Shown: piece by piece, positions 34,507 through 46,796 of the stretch | Layout of the letters: each line of letters begins with the position of its first letter | How positions within the stretch are numbered: the stretch's first letter is position 1 | From: Tuctoria greenei | Taxonomy: Eukaryota > Streptophyta > Magnoliopsida > Poales > Poaceae | Assembly (NCBI GenBank): GCA_036927565.1 | Contig: JAYESD010000003.1 | Location: 188,313,499-188,377,498 of the forward strand | Direction of reading: 5' to 3' | DNA: 64,000 nucleotides | Notes under the pieces: generated by a model | Seen by the model: the letters and a program-made list of their open reading frames with translations, nothing else | Told to the model about the DNA's origin: nothing | Database searches by the model: none | Made by a program: the position numbers and the translations under genes

Positions 34507-35356
34507 TGTCGGTGTTTTGGAACCGGCAGATCTCCCGACACTACTAAAGTGTTAGAGGAGTTTGATGTTCGGTGTGGTCGTGCGGAGATTCAAGAAGGTG
34601 AATTATGAATAGCATAGGAGACACAGGAGTTTACGTGGTTCGGGCTGCCTAAGCGTAATACCCTACTCCACGGGTGTGTTGGTGTCGTATTATCTGTATG
34701 AGCTTGTGTTGAGCGTCTATGGCGCGTGTCTAGCCCCACTGAACGTGTCGTCGGCCTGTCCTTTTATAGTACAAGGGCAGGCCGTTACAAGTTAGCCTGG
34801 CCCGACATGTGGCCCCGACGGTTACTAGTATTGACACTTATTCAACACATTTAATTGTCCTTAACGATCGGGTAATGGGCTTTGACAGCATCGTTACTGG
34901 TAATTAAGGTCATCCGATCGTGTGTCATTAATATGGTATTAATGACACATAATCGGGTCTTGAAGTTCTTGATTCCCCTTTGAAGATCCAGAGCCGTTAT
35001 GGAGTCTTCCAGAGATTAGAGGCTGAAGCTCCGACGGTTGGATACGTGGCAGCTCTGGAGCATACTGTGGGAAACAGGAAGCTCCGGAGCTACCTGACAC
35101 GTGTCAGGTCCAGAGCTTCTCTCGGTCTGGGGTTAAGTCCGGAGGTGCCATTTCGGTACATGGCCCGGAGCTTCCCCCTTGTGGGTGGTAGCTCCAGTTT
35201 TATAGTACACGTGGCGACCCTGTGATTAACCATGCTAGAGAAGCGGGTCCAGTTATATCTGACATGCGGGCCTCTGAAGGTCTTCAAATCAAGTAGATGA
35301 CTTTCCTTTGAGATCATTATAACCTTAAGGGGTGTACGGTTTCCAGGGTACCGACA
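34507..35356 (-). mobile_element. Tat-1 5' LTR
   Basis: 850 bp; the minus strand begins TGTCGGTACCC and ends ACACCGACA. Aligns with Tat-2's LTR (60393-61259). Two perfect CACGTG G-boxes (35098-35103, 35208-35213) and a TATA-like CTATAAAAGG (reversed near 34763-34772) are at matching positions in both. Confidence 0.92.
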
Positions 35357-35782
35357 GACACTACACAAGTTGCTGATTTTGTTAAAACGACCAAAGATAT
35401 CGTCAATTGACTCACCGGGTTGCATCTCAAAACGCATGTATTCCTTTTTAAACATATCTTGTTTTACCTCCTTGATAGTGTTAGACCCTTCGTGGTAGTC
35501 ACAAAGTGCTTTCCACACATCGTATGCAGATTGGAGGTGTGCAACACGATCGAAGTCGCTTTGAGTTAATCCTTGTATGATCAAGTTCCGAGCCTTGTTG
35601 TTGTTGTCGACATCTCTCAGATTTATAGCTGTAACTTGATTGTTTGACGGCACTTCGTAATGCTTGTATACCTTCTCCCATATTGCGAAGCCTTGAGCCT
35701 GGATGAAGGCTTCCATACGTTCCTTGCAAACCTGAAAATCAATACCACTAAAGACACAAGGTTTTGCAGAGTATTTCTCCAT
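35357..35782 (-). pseudogene. gag: Cop-B2 gag, N-terminal part cut by Tat-1
   Basis: ATG at 35782 (MEKYSAKPCVFSG) matches the start of Cop-B1 gag at 45745. The frame is open to the Tat-1 junction at 35357: NLIIQGLTQSDFDRV, DVWKALCDYHEGSNTIKEVK, MQPGESIDDIFGRFNKI. This is the copia gag capsid domain (UBN2/DUF4219 type). The rest of gag is not in the window; it was lost in the deletion ending at 11621. Confidence 0.92.
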
Positions 35783-35827
35783 AATCATTAGCGAAAACAC
35801 ATGCAAATCACAATGATTACAGCACAG

Positions 35828-35845
35828 TGGCTCTAATACCAATTG
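35828..35845 (-). other. Cop-B2 primer binding site (tRNA-Met)
   Basis: Reverse complement AATTGGTATTAGAGCC next to the 5' LTR; one base differs from the usual TGGTATCAGAGC. Confidence 0.85.
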
Positions 35846-37595
35846 TAGTATCGAAGAGCATGTGATAAGCTACCAGATGGGGTGAATGGTAGATTCAAAA
35901 AAAAATCTTACACAGCAGAAACAATTAAATCCCAACCCCTTTGGCAGAAAAATGATCTGTTAAAGAAATCGTGTGTGAGACTAATCTAAATGCGTTTCAC
36001 CGTGACAAAAGTGATAGATATCAGAGAGAATCATGTAACGAAGACGATGTAACAAGAATCACTCAAATCCGTGGAGAGAAACTCAAGTTACGATTGAAAG
36101 ATCGAACAAAGGTCAATCTGTCCTACCCGAGAAAAAACAGGTCTGGAAAGCTGCGATGAAACTCGTGTAGATTAGAAACCACAGATCCAATGATTGTGAA
36201 ATTTTGACATATGATAGATAGTCAAGTTGTGAAGACAACAAAAAAGAATCATGTCAATTGGATCTGTAAAACTCATGTTATGATAAAACCAACGAAGAAA
36301 GGTAGTGCTGTGCAGAAAACTCGACGAGAAAAACTTGTCTGGAACAAGTCAGATGAACAAGGCACAAAAGTTCCTTTCAACTACGAATTTTATTCAATAT
36401 AACACAAGAGGAACAGCCCCAAAGTCGTTACCACGAGCTCGCCTTCCTTGCTTATATACCTAGCCCTTAGGCCAACCCAATCTCAACAAGGACTCTAATC
36501 CTACTCAAATCACGAATCAAAACTTTCCATAACTGCTTAGGACTCTTCTATACGCAGATAGAAGCAATATTAAGACTTCCAAACACCTTAGTAACATATC
36601 CCACATTTCTAAAACAACTCAAATTCGTGACCCACACGAAATCCTATCATAACCAACTCAGATATTTCCATATTTGAGTCAAACACGACTCAATGCAGCC
36701 TGAATCCATAACCTAGTCGGTTGGACCTTTCCGGCCAATTTTTTACGTCCACATCTCTTCATCACGCCTCGGAACCATGTAGCCACGTACATGCACTCCT
36801 TGCATACGTGCAAACATCTTCCAACGACGTCCACGATACCTTTATATGCATTGCTCTTGATTCATACATGTTGCGCGACCTCCCGATCAACTCAACCACA
36901 ATTCCTCCCGAACTTGGTTGTTGAACCTCATCTTCTCCCTAAGACTAGTTCAATGGATCCCGCCACCAGCTATGTCTTGAACTCAACCAACACCTGCACA
37001 TGGGCAAACAAATAATACTTCTGAGCACAAGTCCTCGACTTGCCTCTCGTTAGTTCCGAAACTACAACATCTTATGTGAGCACCTCACATAAGCATGTTG
37101 CAAAACCACAGTAAAATGATATCAACCATATCAACCAAAACGCACCAAAAACTTAGCAAATGAATACTAAGCAATCTCTCCGACAATGTAAAGAAAGTTT
37201 GAAACATTTCACAGTAAAAGCGGAACCACTGCAATCAAGCTCTGAACCTTGCCAAAGCTAACCGGTCCTTGAACCGGAGCTTACTAAAGCTGGCAGGACC
37301 TAGCGCCGGAACTTAGCAAAGCTAGTTGGACCAAGCGCTGGAGCTTACCAAAGCTAGTAGGACCTAGCATCGGAGCATACCAAAACTAGTCGAACCTAGA
37401 CAAAGAAGTCGGACCTAGCCAAAGCAAGTCGGATCTTACGTCGGACCTTGCCGAAGCTATCCAGTACAAGTCGGACCTATCATCAGACCTTGCAGGAGCT
37501 CGGACCTAAAGTCGGACCTTTTTAAAAAGGTGTTTTGGTAGTATTCAAAACTTTTATAGCCATAGCCAATGTATTCAGAACACATAGGTCTCACA
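35846..37595 (-). mobile_element. Cop-B2 5' LTR
   Basis: 1750 bp, the same length as the 3' LTR. The minus strand begins TGTGAGACC and ends CGATACTACA. Contains the 32-bp repeat array in decayed form (from 37250). Next to the primer site. Confidence 0.93.
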
Positions 37596-38397
37596 TATTG
37601 TACTTGAGGCGAGTGTCATAGAGAAAGTCAATCTTGTCCTTCTCCTAAACACCAATATTGCGAATCATAATTGCATTGTTGTCGGTGTTCTCTAGATGCA
37701 GCAGCCTGGCAAACTCATCATATGTGACTGTGTACTTGGATCCATGAGTCATCCAAGTCACCCTCTCCTCTTCATCGCTAGCAAAAAAGCAAGTTGCATA
37801 GAACTGAGCAATGACTTCATCATTCCAGTTGTATCTAAAAGCAAACAAGTCCTTTAAACCACGCCTCTCTGCAATTTCTACCACTTCATCAAAAGCACCA
37901 CAACTTTTTCTTTCAAAATGGCTCCAGTCAATCCATTGGCTGCGGACTACTAGAGTCTTCATTTGTAGTTACACGGAACTGTAGTAGTCTGCATGAAAGT
38001 GACTCCAAAATCTTGGGTCAGCTACCTTCTTGCCACTGCTATATGCATAGATTTTCCTGAGCTTCCATGCCAAATCACTTCCTCTTCCATTAAACTTCTC
38101 TTTTGATGGGTTTTGATTCCCCTGTCTTGGAGCAGTCATCTCCAAGGGACCAATCGGGCCACAGGCAAGCCCCTTTCCCTTGACCTTGGTTTGGCGTGGA
38201 GCCGCCGAGCTAGGACCAGCCGTTTCTTTTGCTCTGTAAGCTGGTTTCTTGGCCGCAACCTTCCACCCCACCCTGGGTGGAGTAGGCGAAGGCTCGGCAG
38301 AAAGCTCTTGTCTTTTGTTAGCGCGAGACTCCGAGACACGCGATAACTGATCTTGATCCATCTCGACTTCAAAGTCGGAGATGTTTTCATCCGACAT
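37596..38397 (-). pseudogene. Cop-A2 extra (env-position) ORF, 5' part
   Basis: ATG at 38397 (MSDENISDFEVEMDQD) lies at the position matching ATG 54548 in Cop-A1 (MSSSNDEISGFEAELDQD). It has a basic, Ser/Pro-rich start. Then comes the domain VVRSQWIDWSHFERKSCG, IAQFYATCFFASDEEERVTW, GSKYTVTYDEFARLLHLE. Stops: one at 37969-37971 and one at about 37645. It continues at 6281 beyond Cop-B2. The domain resembles the plant families annotated as Athila ORF-1 or putative plant transposon protein; this is from memory. Confidence 0.82.
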
Positions 38398-39343
38398 GAT
38401 TCTGACAAGGAAGATATAGAGGATATGGATGACCAAAGACGACAAGGAGGTGCATTGAATTGATATAAGTTAGGGTTTGATCATGGCATACCCGACTTGT
38501 CTGTTGTTCAGGGTCGGACTAGTCTAGAGAACCAGACTTGTCCGCACTGAGAACGGACTAGTACGTTTTGCGGCTGTTCAAAACATAACTTGATTAAATT
38601 TTAGATTACTCAATGTGAAAGTGTTCTAGGTTAAATTGAACACATCACTAGAGCAGGTATTGGCTAGAAGTTCTAAGCTTTTTGAGAAAGAACAAAGAAC
38701 ATCAAAGATTTTAGGGTTTGGAGATGAATTTACCAAATCCTTCGATTCGCGGAGTTGAAGGAGTTTTGGTGCGGACAAGTCTGTGGTCTTCGATCCCCTT
38801 GCAATGGAGATCAATTCCCAACGAAACTTGAGCGGATTTGATGGAGAACTCACGAAATCTCCTTGGGAGCACTTGAGTGAGGAGAGAGAACGTGAGGTGA
38901 GTTGTGAGGTAGAAGATTAGGTCTTTGGCCGGCCCTAGGGTTATGGAGTCGAAAAACCAGACTAGTCTGTGGTCGAACCAGACTAGTCTGGACTACCGGA
39001 CACTCTACGGACTAGTCTGCAATGTGCTGACTAGTCCGGGGCAACCACGTACTAGTCCGTGGTCACCAAGACAGAAAAAGAAATATAGACCTTTCGTATA
39101 TATTCGAAGGTGCTAAAAGAAGATAGGGGGCAAAAACACACAAATGATCTTAAGGAATATGATCAGGAAACATACAACAATCAACCTATGACCATAATTC
39201 ACCAAGATCAAGTAATTAACATAGTTTTTAGAGGAAAATAGAGAGAGATGATTTTTCAACACAATAAACATTATTTTGAAGGTGGCATACAGGTATGCAA
39301 TCTTCCAAGCCACGTTCCGAGCATCAAAGATATTTAGTTCATT
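38398..39343 (-). other. Cop-A2 spacer between pol and extra ORF, with palindromes
   Basis: About 950 bp without coding sequence. Holds decayed CGGAC..GTCCG sites near 38495-38570 and 38955-39065, matching the arrays at 53882-53981 and 54379-54452 in Cop-A1. Confidence 0.75.
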
Positions 39344-41150
39344 CTAGAGTTCACAAAAACGTTTTTCATCAAGTGGCTTGGTAAAGATGTTAGCTAGTTG
39401 TTTTTTAGTGTTGACATGGGAAATGGCTATGTCTCCTTTCTTTGAATGATCTCTCAAAAAGTGATGCCAGATGTCTATTTGTTTTTTTCTAGAGTGCTCA
39501 ACGATATTATGGGCAATTTTAGTTGCACTCTCATTGTCACAAAGGAGTGGAATACGGCTCATATTCTAACTGTAATCCCTTAGAGTTTGTCGCATCCAAA
39601 GGAGTTGTGAACAACAACTCCTAGCTGCAACATACTCCACTTCGGCCGTGGATAAGGCGATGGAATTCTGTTTCTTGGAGGACCAAGAAACTAGGGTCTA
39701 CCTAAGAATTGGCAAGTGCCGGAGGTACTTTTTCTATCTACCTTGCATCCAGCATAATCTGCATCGGAGTATCCAATGAGATTGAATTTTGAAACTTTAG
39801 GATACCAAAGGCCTAGGTTGGGTGTATGAACTAAATATCGTAAGATCCTTTTTATGGAAGTCAAGTGACATTCCTTAGGATTGGCATGCAATCTTGCACA
39901 CAAACATACAGTAAACATGATATCAAGCCTAGATGCACATAAATAAAGTAAGGAGTCAATCATGGAGCGATATACCTTTTGATCCACGTTTGGTCCGTCT
40001 TTATTGAGATCCAAGTGTCCATTTGTCAGCATGGGGGTCTTTATGGGCTTTGCTTTGTCCATGCCAAATTTCTTCAGAATGTCTTGAGTGTACTTTGTTT
40101 GTCTTATGAACGTCTCTTCCTTTTGTTGCTTCACTTGGAATCCCAAAAAGTATCTCAACTCTCCCATCATGGACATCTCGAATCTATCTGTCATAATCTT
40201 ACTAAATTCTTGACAAAAAGATCTGTTAGTTGAACCAAAAATGATATCATCAATATATATTTGGCAAATGAATAGATCATTATCATAATGCTTAGTAAAC
40301 AGGGTGTAATCAGCTTTTCCAATCTTAAAAACATTTTCAATAAAAAAATCTCTAAGGCAATCATACCAAGCTCTAGGAGCTTGTTTGAGGCCATAGAAAG
40401 CCTTACGCAGTTTGTATACATGGTCGGGGAACTCTTGATCTTCAAACCCGGGGGGTTGCTCCACATACACCTCCTCCTTGATCGGTCCATTGAGGAAGGA
40501 GCTTTTCACGTCCATTTCATAAAGCTTGAAATCATGGTGAGTAGCATATGCAAGTAATATACGAATCAAAACCTTTGACTTGTGAATACCCTTTGGCCAC
40601 AAGTCATGCCTTGTTCCTTGTCCACGCCCCGTGTTCGTCTTGCTTGTTGTGGAATACCCATTTAGTTCCGATGACATTGAACTTGGGTCTTTCTACAAGT
40701 TCCCACACTTCTTTCCTTTTGAATTTGTTGAGTTCTTCTTGCATTGTCAGCACCAAATTCGGATCCTTTAATGCATCTTCAACCCTGTGTGGTTCCAAAG
40801 AGGATAAAAACAAGTAATGTTCAAAAAAATTAGCTATACGAGCTTGAGTTGTTACTCCCTTTTTGATGCCATCGATTATGTTGTCGACAGGGCGATTTCT
40901 TTGGATGCATTGATGTACTCTTGGATGTGGCACTTGTGATCTTGAATCTTCATGGTCATCATCTTCTTCTCCCCCTGGATGGTTGCCTTCATTGATGTGT
41001 TGATCATCTTGGTCTTCTTGAGGTTGATCTTGTGTGGAAGCTCCCCCTTGATCATTCTCCTTCACTTGTGTTTCATATTCTTCATTTGCATTTGGAGCTG
41101 GCAGTTGTGCTCGAACATCGCCCAACGCCATTCTTATCAATGCTTGACAT
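39344..41150 (-). pseudogene. pol: Cop-A2 pol: reverse transcriptase and RNase H
   Basis: RT lead-in at 40604-41140 (MQEELNKFKRKEVWELV, VIGTKWVFHNK). The RT body lies at 39691-40677: DFKLYEMDVKSSFLNGPIKEEVYVEQPPGF, LKQAPRAWYD and catalytic YIDDIIFGS (Ile for the usual Val). About 45 bp holding the DFDETFAPV box is deleted near 40570. RNase H motifs are IGYSDADYAGC, KSTSGTCQF, DNESATKIA and FTKPLDEKRF, ending at 39344. A one-base deletion near 39695 and a TAG near 39563 break it. Confidence 0.92.
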
Positions 41151-41997
41151 GGATCTTCTTCTTAATGTAGAACACATTGATCAACTTTATCTTCTTGAGA
41201 GCCGTTAGTTTCATCGAACACTACGTCACGTGCTACTTCAACAAGTCTGGAGGTCTTGTTGAAGACACAATAGACGTAGGAGTTCGAATCATAGCCAAGT
41301 AAGAAACCTTCATCGGACATCAAAGCAAACTTTGAAGTCCTAGGATTATTTTTCAATATATAACATTTAGAACCAAAAACTAGAAAATATGAATTATTCG
41401 GTTTGTTTCCGGTTAGTAGCTTATACTAGGTTTTCTTTAGCAACCGATGAGGATAGAGTCGGTTTATGGCGTGACAACCAGTGTTAACCGCTTTAGCACA
41501 AAACCGGTCTGAAATCTTGTATTCATCAAGCATTGTCCTCGCCATTTTAATGAGTGTTTGATTCTTCCTTTCCACTACTCCGTTTTGTTGAGGAGAATAA
41601 GGTGCTAAAAACTCGTGCTTTATCCCTTCTTCGTCTAGATACTCCTCAACTTTGGTATTCTTGAACTACATTCCGTTGTCACTTTGTATGTTCTTGATCG
41701 TTAAAGAAAATTCATTTTAGCTCGCTTGAGATACTTCTTGAGGGCTCCTTGAGTTTTTGTCTTATCATGCAAAAAGAAAACCCACGTGATGCGAGAAAAA
41801 TCATCAATAATGACTAAACTGTACTTGTTACCGCCGATGCTTATGTAAGCAATTGGACCAAATAGGTCCATGTGAAGGACCTCGAGCGGTATTCATATAG
41901 TCATGACATTCTTCACGGGATGGGGTGCTCCTACCCACATCGTGGCTTGGCACGTGCTACAAGGCATGTCTTCCTCAAAAATAACATCCTTTAAACC
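41151..41997 (-). pseudogene. pol: Cop-A2 pol: integrase core and C-terminus, badly broken
   Basis: Recognisable pieces only: on the minus strand near 41820-41890 a stretch matching LELLHMDLFGPIAYIS, near 41530-41620 the QQNGVVERKNQTL box with the last acidic residue, and at 41162-41356 the C-terminal FALMSDEGFLLGYDSNSY and VVFDETNGSQ. Several frameshifts and stops lie between. Confidence 0.82.
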
Positions 41998-42490
41998 TCA
42001 TATTTGATCGCCATCAAGGAGTTTTTGAAGATTCCACATACCAACATGTGCTAGCCGTCTATGCCACAGCCAACCCATGTTGGTCTTTGCAATCAAGCAT
42101 GTGTCAAGTTCAACTTTATCTTTGTTGAAATCAACTAGATAAAGTTTTCCCTTTAACACACCCTTGAATGCAACCGAGTTATCACTCTTTCTAGAGACGG
42201 TCACGGCCTCATTAGTGAATAAACAATTATAACCTTTGTCACATAATTGAGATATGGACAAAAGGTTATAATTCAAGGAATCAACGTATAAAACATGAGA
42301 AAGAGTATGTTTTGATGAAATTGCAATTTTGTCGGTACCAAGCACCCTTCCTTGACTGTTATCATTAAAGTAAATTCCTTCGCTTGGATCTTCATTTTCC
42401 TTATATTCCATGAACATTCTTCTCTCTCTGGTCACGTGATTTGTGCATCCACTGTCTAGCACTCATTTAGCTCCACCGGATGAATAGGCC
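41998..42490 (-). pseudogene. pol: Cop-A2 pol: protease and pre-integrase zinc region
   Basis: LLDSGCTNHVT is the aspartic protease motif (DSG). It is followed by VLGTDKIAIS, YNLLSISQLCDKGYN and the pre-integrase segment WLWHRRLAHVGMWNLQKLL with its histidines. It stops at 41998; the cysteines of the zinc site are beyond this stop. Confidence 0.9.
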
Positions 42491-43884
42491 TGCAAAAGAC
42501 AAATTATGCTTTGATCTTTGGTACCCAAGCTTGCTTGGGTCCTTTGTGGTTAGTCACAAGTGATTTGGGCACCCACATATGAGACTTGGTGTTCCATGGC
42601 GTGGCTCAACATGTTTAGCGTAAACTCTACCAAGGTTACTTTTCATATGAACATATGATGCATCAAAAGTTCTAAACAAGAGATATTGTTCATGTGTGTT
42701 AACAATGTTACTTTTATCTACATTATTAAGTTGTCTAACTTGAGAGGTGTTTTCCTTGACGAAAGCAATGCAGTCCTTGTTATTCTTGTGGCTTCTAGAA
42801 TTTTGCTTTTCACCATAAGAATACCCAATGGCATATTTGACATTAGGAGGTCTTGTGACCAAGTATGCACTGCGTGCATACTTGACCTTCTCCTTGTCAA
42901 ATATGCCACTTCGGGAAGGATGCTTGTCCTTTGCTAAAGTTTTACATCTCCTTCAAGTTAGTGTCATTTTTAGCACAGATAAAAGCAATAACAGTTTTAG
43001 ATTTTATATGTTGATAAGGTGAGCTTGAAGCGGATGAACAACCACTTTGCTTGAGTGAATCAGCTTGTACCTCAAGAATCTTGTTAACTTTGGTCAAGTT
43101 AGCAAGTTCATTATTGATGGTGGTGTTTGAGTCGTTTAACTTCAAGCAAGCTTCCTTGCTTGAAGCTAACTGAAGTTCTAGTGATTTGCTTCGCTCCTTT
43201 TCAAGTTCAAGGAGCTTTTTGATCTTAAGATATTCTTCATTTTGGAGGATGATCATATCATCTTGAAAATCAACTAGCTCCTCCTTATCAACAAGCTTAT
43301 CCATTAAAAATTTCATCTTAGCCGTAGTTTTCCTATCTAAACCAACAAGCATATCTTCATCATCACTAGAGTTATCACTATCACTATTAGAAGAATAAGA
43401 GGAGGAAGATTTAGTTGTTACCTTTCTTTTACGTCCTTGGCCATTAGACACGTATGATCGGTGTCCTTCCATGCGCCGATGGTTGGGAAGAGGGGGGATT
43501 TCTTGGTAGGCTTCATGATGTCTAATGTAGCCATCTCCTCTTCTTCTTCGGATGAGGACTCATCATTAGAGTCCCACTCCTTCCCCGAGTGTGCTTGACC
43601 ATATTGTTTCCTTTTCTTGAATGTTTTCTTAGATTGAGGCTTGTTGTCCTTCGTCTTCCTCTTATTTTCTTCATGTGGGCAATCTACTATGAGGTGGTCA
43701 TATTCTTCGCAATCGTACCATGCCCGTCTCATCTTGGTTCTTTGCTTGTCCCTTTGTTTTCCTTCCATTGCGCTACCACCTTGTCTTCTTCTCATCATTT
43801 TCTTGAATTTCTTCATGAATAAGATCATAGCTTCTTCATTTATATCACTTCTTTCATCGTCGCTGTCGTCTTCTCTATGAGTTT
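42491..43884 (-). pseudogene. gag: Cop-A2 gag, C-terminal two thirds
   Basis: From the Cop-B1 junction leftwards: an acidic stretch (DDSDDERSDINEE), then a degenerate zinc knuckle WYDCEEYDHLIVDCPH whose first Cys is Trp. A Lys-rich segment, a Ser/Asp-rich segment (SSSSYSSNSDSD), a coiled coil (LVDKEELVDFQDDMIILQNEEYLKIKKLLELE) and the PPNVKYAIGYSYG segment follow. Frameshifts separate 43418-43884, 42942-43472 and 42554-42862. A long gag with a coiled coil after the knuckle fits Sirevirus-like elements. The N-terminus lies beyond the right edge of the window. Confidence 0.88.
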
Positions 43885-45681
43885 TGTGAGACCTATGTGT
43901 GTTGAATACATTGGCTTGTACTGAATACATTTGCTTTGATAATATAAGTTCTAAAATTCTGTCAAAACACCCTTTTTAGCAAGGTTCGACTCTAGCTTCG
44001 AGCTTCTGCAAGGTCCGACAATAGGTCCGACTTGCTTTGTCAAGGTCCAACATGTTTTTGGGTAGCTCCGGTGAGCTTTGTCTTTAGCTCTGGCATGTCT
44101 TTAATAGCTCCGGCATGTCTTTGTTAAACTCCGATATGTTTTTGCTAGGTCTGACTTATGTTGGTTAGCTCCGACATGTTTCTCTAGCTCTGGCGCTAGG
44201 TTGTACTAGCGTTGGTAAGCTCCAGCACTAGGTGTACTAGCTTTGGTAAGCTCCACCGCTAGGTTGTACTTGCTTTGGTAAGCTCCAGCTCAAGCTCCGG
44301 TTAGCTTTGGCAAGATTTGGAGCTTGATCACAATGTTCCTACTTTTACTTAAAATGTTTCAAATTTGCTTTACATTGTTTGGAACGATTGCTTAGTATTC
44401 ATTTGCTATGTTTTTGGTGCGTTTTGGTTGATATGGCTGATATCGTTTCACTATGGTTTGCAACATGCTTATGTGAGATGCTCACATAAGGTGTTGTGGT
44501 TCCCGAACTAACGAGAGTCAAGTCGAGGACTTGTGCTCGGAAGTATTGGTTGTCTATTCACGTGCAGGTGACGGGATCCATTGAACTAGTCTTAGGAAGA
44601 AGATGAGGTTCAACAACCAAGTTCAGGAGGAATTGTGGTTGAGTTTATTGGGAGGTTGCGCAGCATGTGTGAATCAAGAACAATGCATGTGAATGTTTCA
44701 TAGACATCGTTGGAAGATGTTTGCATGTGCGCAAGGAGTGCATGGACAAGGCTACATGGTTCTGAGGCATGATGAAGAGATGTGGACGTAAAGAATAGGT
44801 CGGAAAGGTCCAACCGACTAGGTTATGGACTTAGGCTGCGGCTGAGTCGTGTTTGACTCAAATATAGAAAGTTTTGAGTAGGTTATGATAGGATTTCGTG
44901 TGGGTCCCGAATTTGAGTTGTTTTAGGAATGTGGGATACATTCCTAAGGTGTTTGGAAGTCTTAAGATTGCTTCTATCTACGTATAGAAGAGTCTTGAGC
45001 AGTTATGGGAAGTTTCGATTCGTGAATTGAGTAGGATTAGAGTCCTAGTTTGGTTTGGGTTGGCCTAAGGGCTAGTTATTTAAGCAAGGGAGGCCAGAGC
45101 TCGTGGTGCACGACTTTTGGGCTGTTCCTCTTGTGTTATATTGAATAAATATCATAGTTTACATGAACTTTTGTGTCTTGTTCGTCCGACTTGTTCCAGA
45201 CAAGTTTTTCTCATCGAGTTTTCTGCACAGCACTACCTTTCTTCTGTGGTTTTATCATAACTCAGTTTTACAGACCCAATTGACGTGATTCTTTCTAGGT
45301 TGTTTTCACAACTTGATTATCTATCATCTGTCGAAATTCCACGGGCATTGGATTTGTGGTTTTTGATCTATATGAGTTTCTTTGCAGTATTGCAGATCTG
45401 TTTTTTACTCGGTAGAACAGATTGACCTTTGTTCGATCTTTCGATCGTAACTTGAGTTTCTCTCAACGTATTTGAGTGACTATTGTTGTGTCATCTTCGT
45501 GACATGATTCTCTCTGGTATCTATCACTTGTTGTCATGGTGAAACACGTTTATATTAGTCTCACACATGATTTCTTTAACAGATTGTTTTTTTGCTGAGG
45601 GGTTTTCATTGCTTCCACTAAAAAAGTTTTATTCTACCATTCACCCCCCTTTGGTAGCTTTTCACGTGCTCTTCGATCCTA
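43885..45681 (+). mobile_element. Cop-B1 5' LTR
   Basis: 1797 bp, TGTGAGACCTATG to CGATCCTACA. Contains decayed 32-bp repeats with AGCTCC/GGTCC elements (about 43990-44320) and AATAAA at 45144-45149. Followed at once by the primer site. Confidence 0.93.
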
Positions 45682-45682
45682 C

Positions 45683-45699
45683 AATTGGTATCAGAGCCA
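45683..45699 (+). other. Cop-B1 primer binding site (tRNA-Met)
   Basis: TTGGTATCAGAGCCACA right after the LTR end. Confidence 0.9.
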
Positions 45700-45744
45700 C
45701 AGTGCTCTAATCTTTGTGATTTGCACGTGTTTTGACTAATCATC

Positions 45745-46538
45745 ATGGAGAAATACTCTGCAAAACCTTGTGTCTTTAGTGGTATTGATTTTCAGGTTTG
45801 GAAGACACGTATGGAAGCCTTCATCCAGGCTCAAGGCTCCGCAATACGAGATGAGGCATACAAGCCTTACGAAGTGTTGTTAAACGATCAAGTTACAGCT
45901 ACAAATCTGAGAGATGTCGACAACAACAACAAGGCTCGAAACTTGATCATACAAGGATTAACTCAAAGCAACTTCGACCGTGTTGCCACCCACGATCTGC
46001 AATGATGTGTGGAAAGCACTTTGCAACTACCACAAAGGATCTAACACAATCAAGGAGGTAAGGAAACACATGTTCAAGAAAGAATACATGTGCTTCAAGA
46101 TGCAACCCGGTGAGTCCATTGATGATCTCTTTGCTCGCTTTAATAAAATTCTCAGCAACTTGCGTAGCGTCAATGTTAGTTTTCCAGATGCTGAGAATGC
46201 TTGGCAATTACTAAGAGCATTAGATATGTCAATTTGGAAGATGAAGGTTACATCTATTCTTGAATCTACTGTGATGAGTACACTTACTTTAGATGTACTA
46301 TATTCTAAATTAAAAACTCATGAAATTGACATAATATTATGAAAGAATTCAAATAAGTCTATTGCATTCGTCTCACAATGGGAAATGCCTAGCTTAGGCC
46401 AATCATCATCTTGTAATACTCTTGCTTTGTTGTCCTCACTAGCCCTGGAGCCGATCGAGGAATTTCCAGAACAGGAGTTAGCACTCATCTCTACTAGATT
46501 CACAAAAGCATTGCAAAATGTGAGAACTAGAAGGAGAG
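45745..46538 (+). pseudogene. gag: Cop-B1 gag, N-terminal part
   Basis: ATG 45745 (MEKYSAKPCVFSG) opens the copia capsid domain: NLIIQGLTQSNFDRV, VWKALCNYHKGSNTI, MQPGESIDDLFARFNKIL, SFPDAENAWQLLRAL. A frameshift near 45985 and a stop near 46341 break it. At 46538 Cop-A1 interrupts it. The next coding segment, starting with the zinc knuckle, is at 58122. Confidence 0.92.
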
Positions 46539-46796
46539 TGAAAGTGCATCTAGGCATCCCTTGTGGGTTTTGGTTGATTTATGACAAACAAATGAGATCC
46601 TAACTAGATTGTTGAGATGAGCGCAAATTTTAATGAAATTATGAAGAAAGCACAAAAAAATGAGAATGAGGATCTATATGGAAAATAGCTCAAGAGCTGA
46701 ATAGATTAGATCAGTGTATATGGAGTGTGTTGGAGAAACAAGCCCCAAGAGCTCAAGCACAAGAAAACTCATTCACTGCACAATTTTACACAGGTC

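Larger units (their letters stand above)
20010..35356 (-). mobile_element. Tat-1: Tat-lineage gypsy element with antisense gene, split by Gyp-N and Gyp-M
   Basis: Reads right to left: 5' LTR 34507-35356, primer site, gag start fused to integrase end (33377-34476), noncoding 32574-33376, then the Gyp-N insertion. It continues with noncoding 24075-24584, a plus-strand antisense gene 20489-24074, a polypurine tract at 20116-20130, and the first 106 bp of the 3' LTR (20010-20115), cut by Gyp-M. Protease, RT and RNase H are absent, so it is a deleted, non-autonomous copy. It lies in the gag of Cop-B2; GACAC at 35357-35361 is one flank. Confidence 0.88.
6282..37595 (-). mobile_element. Cop-B2: Ty1/copia element interrupted by Tat-1
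   Basis: A minus-strand element with both LTRs present: 5' LTR 35846-37595 and 3' LTR 6282-8031, each 1750 bp. Primer site and gag start lie at 35357-35845, and pol at 9011-11620. Tat-1 with its own inserts occupies the middle. Flanks GATTT (6277-6281) and TATTG (37596-37600) look like a decayed 5-bp target duplication. Removing the element and one copy puts the two halves of the Cop-A2 extra ORF in the same frame. The part from mid-gag to the start of the integrase core is missing, lost in the deletion that ends at 11621. Confidence 0.88.
5178..43884 (-). mobile_element. Cop-A2: Sirevirus-like Ty1/copia element, split by nested insertions
   Basis: The outermost element visible. It reads right to left: gag (42554-43884), protease and pre-integrase (41998-42490), integrase, RT and RNase H (39344-41997), spacer with palindromes (38398-39343), and extra ORF (37596-38397, continued at 5529-6281). 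The 3' untranslated part at 5178-5528 meets Gyp-L. Cop-B2 (6282-37595) sits inside the extra ORF. The 5' end of gag and the 5' LTR must lie right of the window beyond Cop-B1 and Tat-2, and the 3' LTR left of it. Every part aligns to Cop-A1 (46539-58116). Confidence 0.9.
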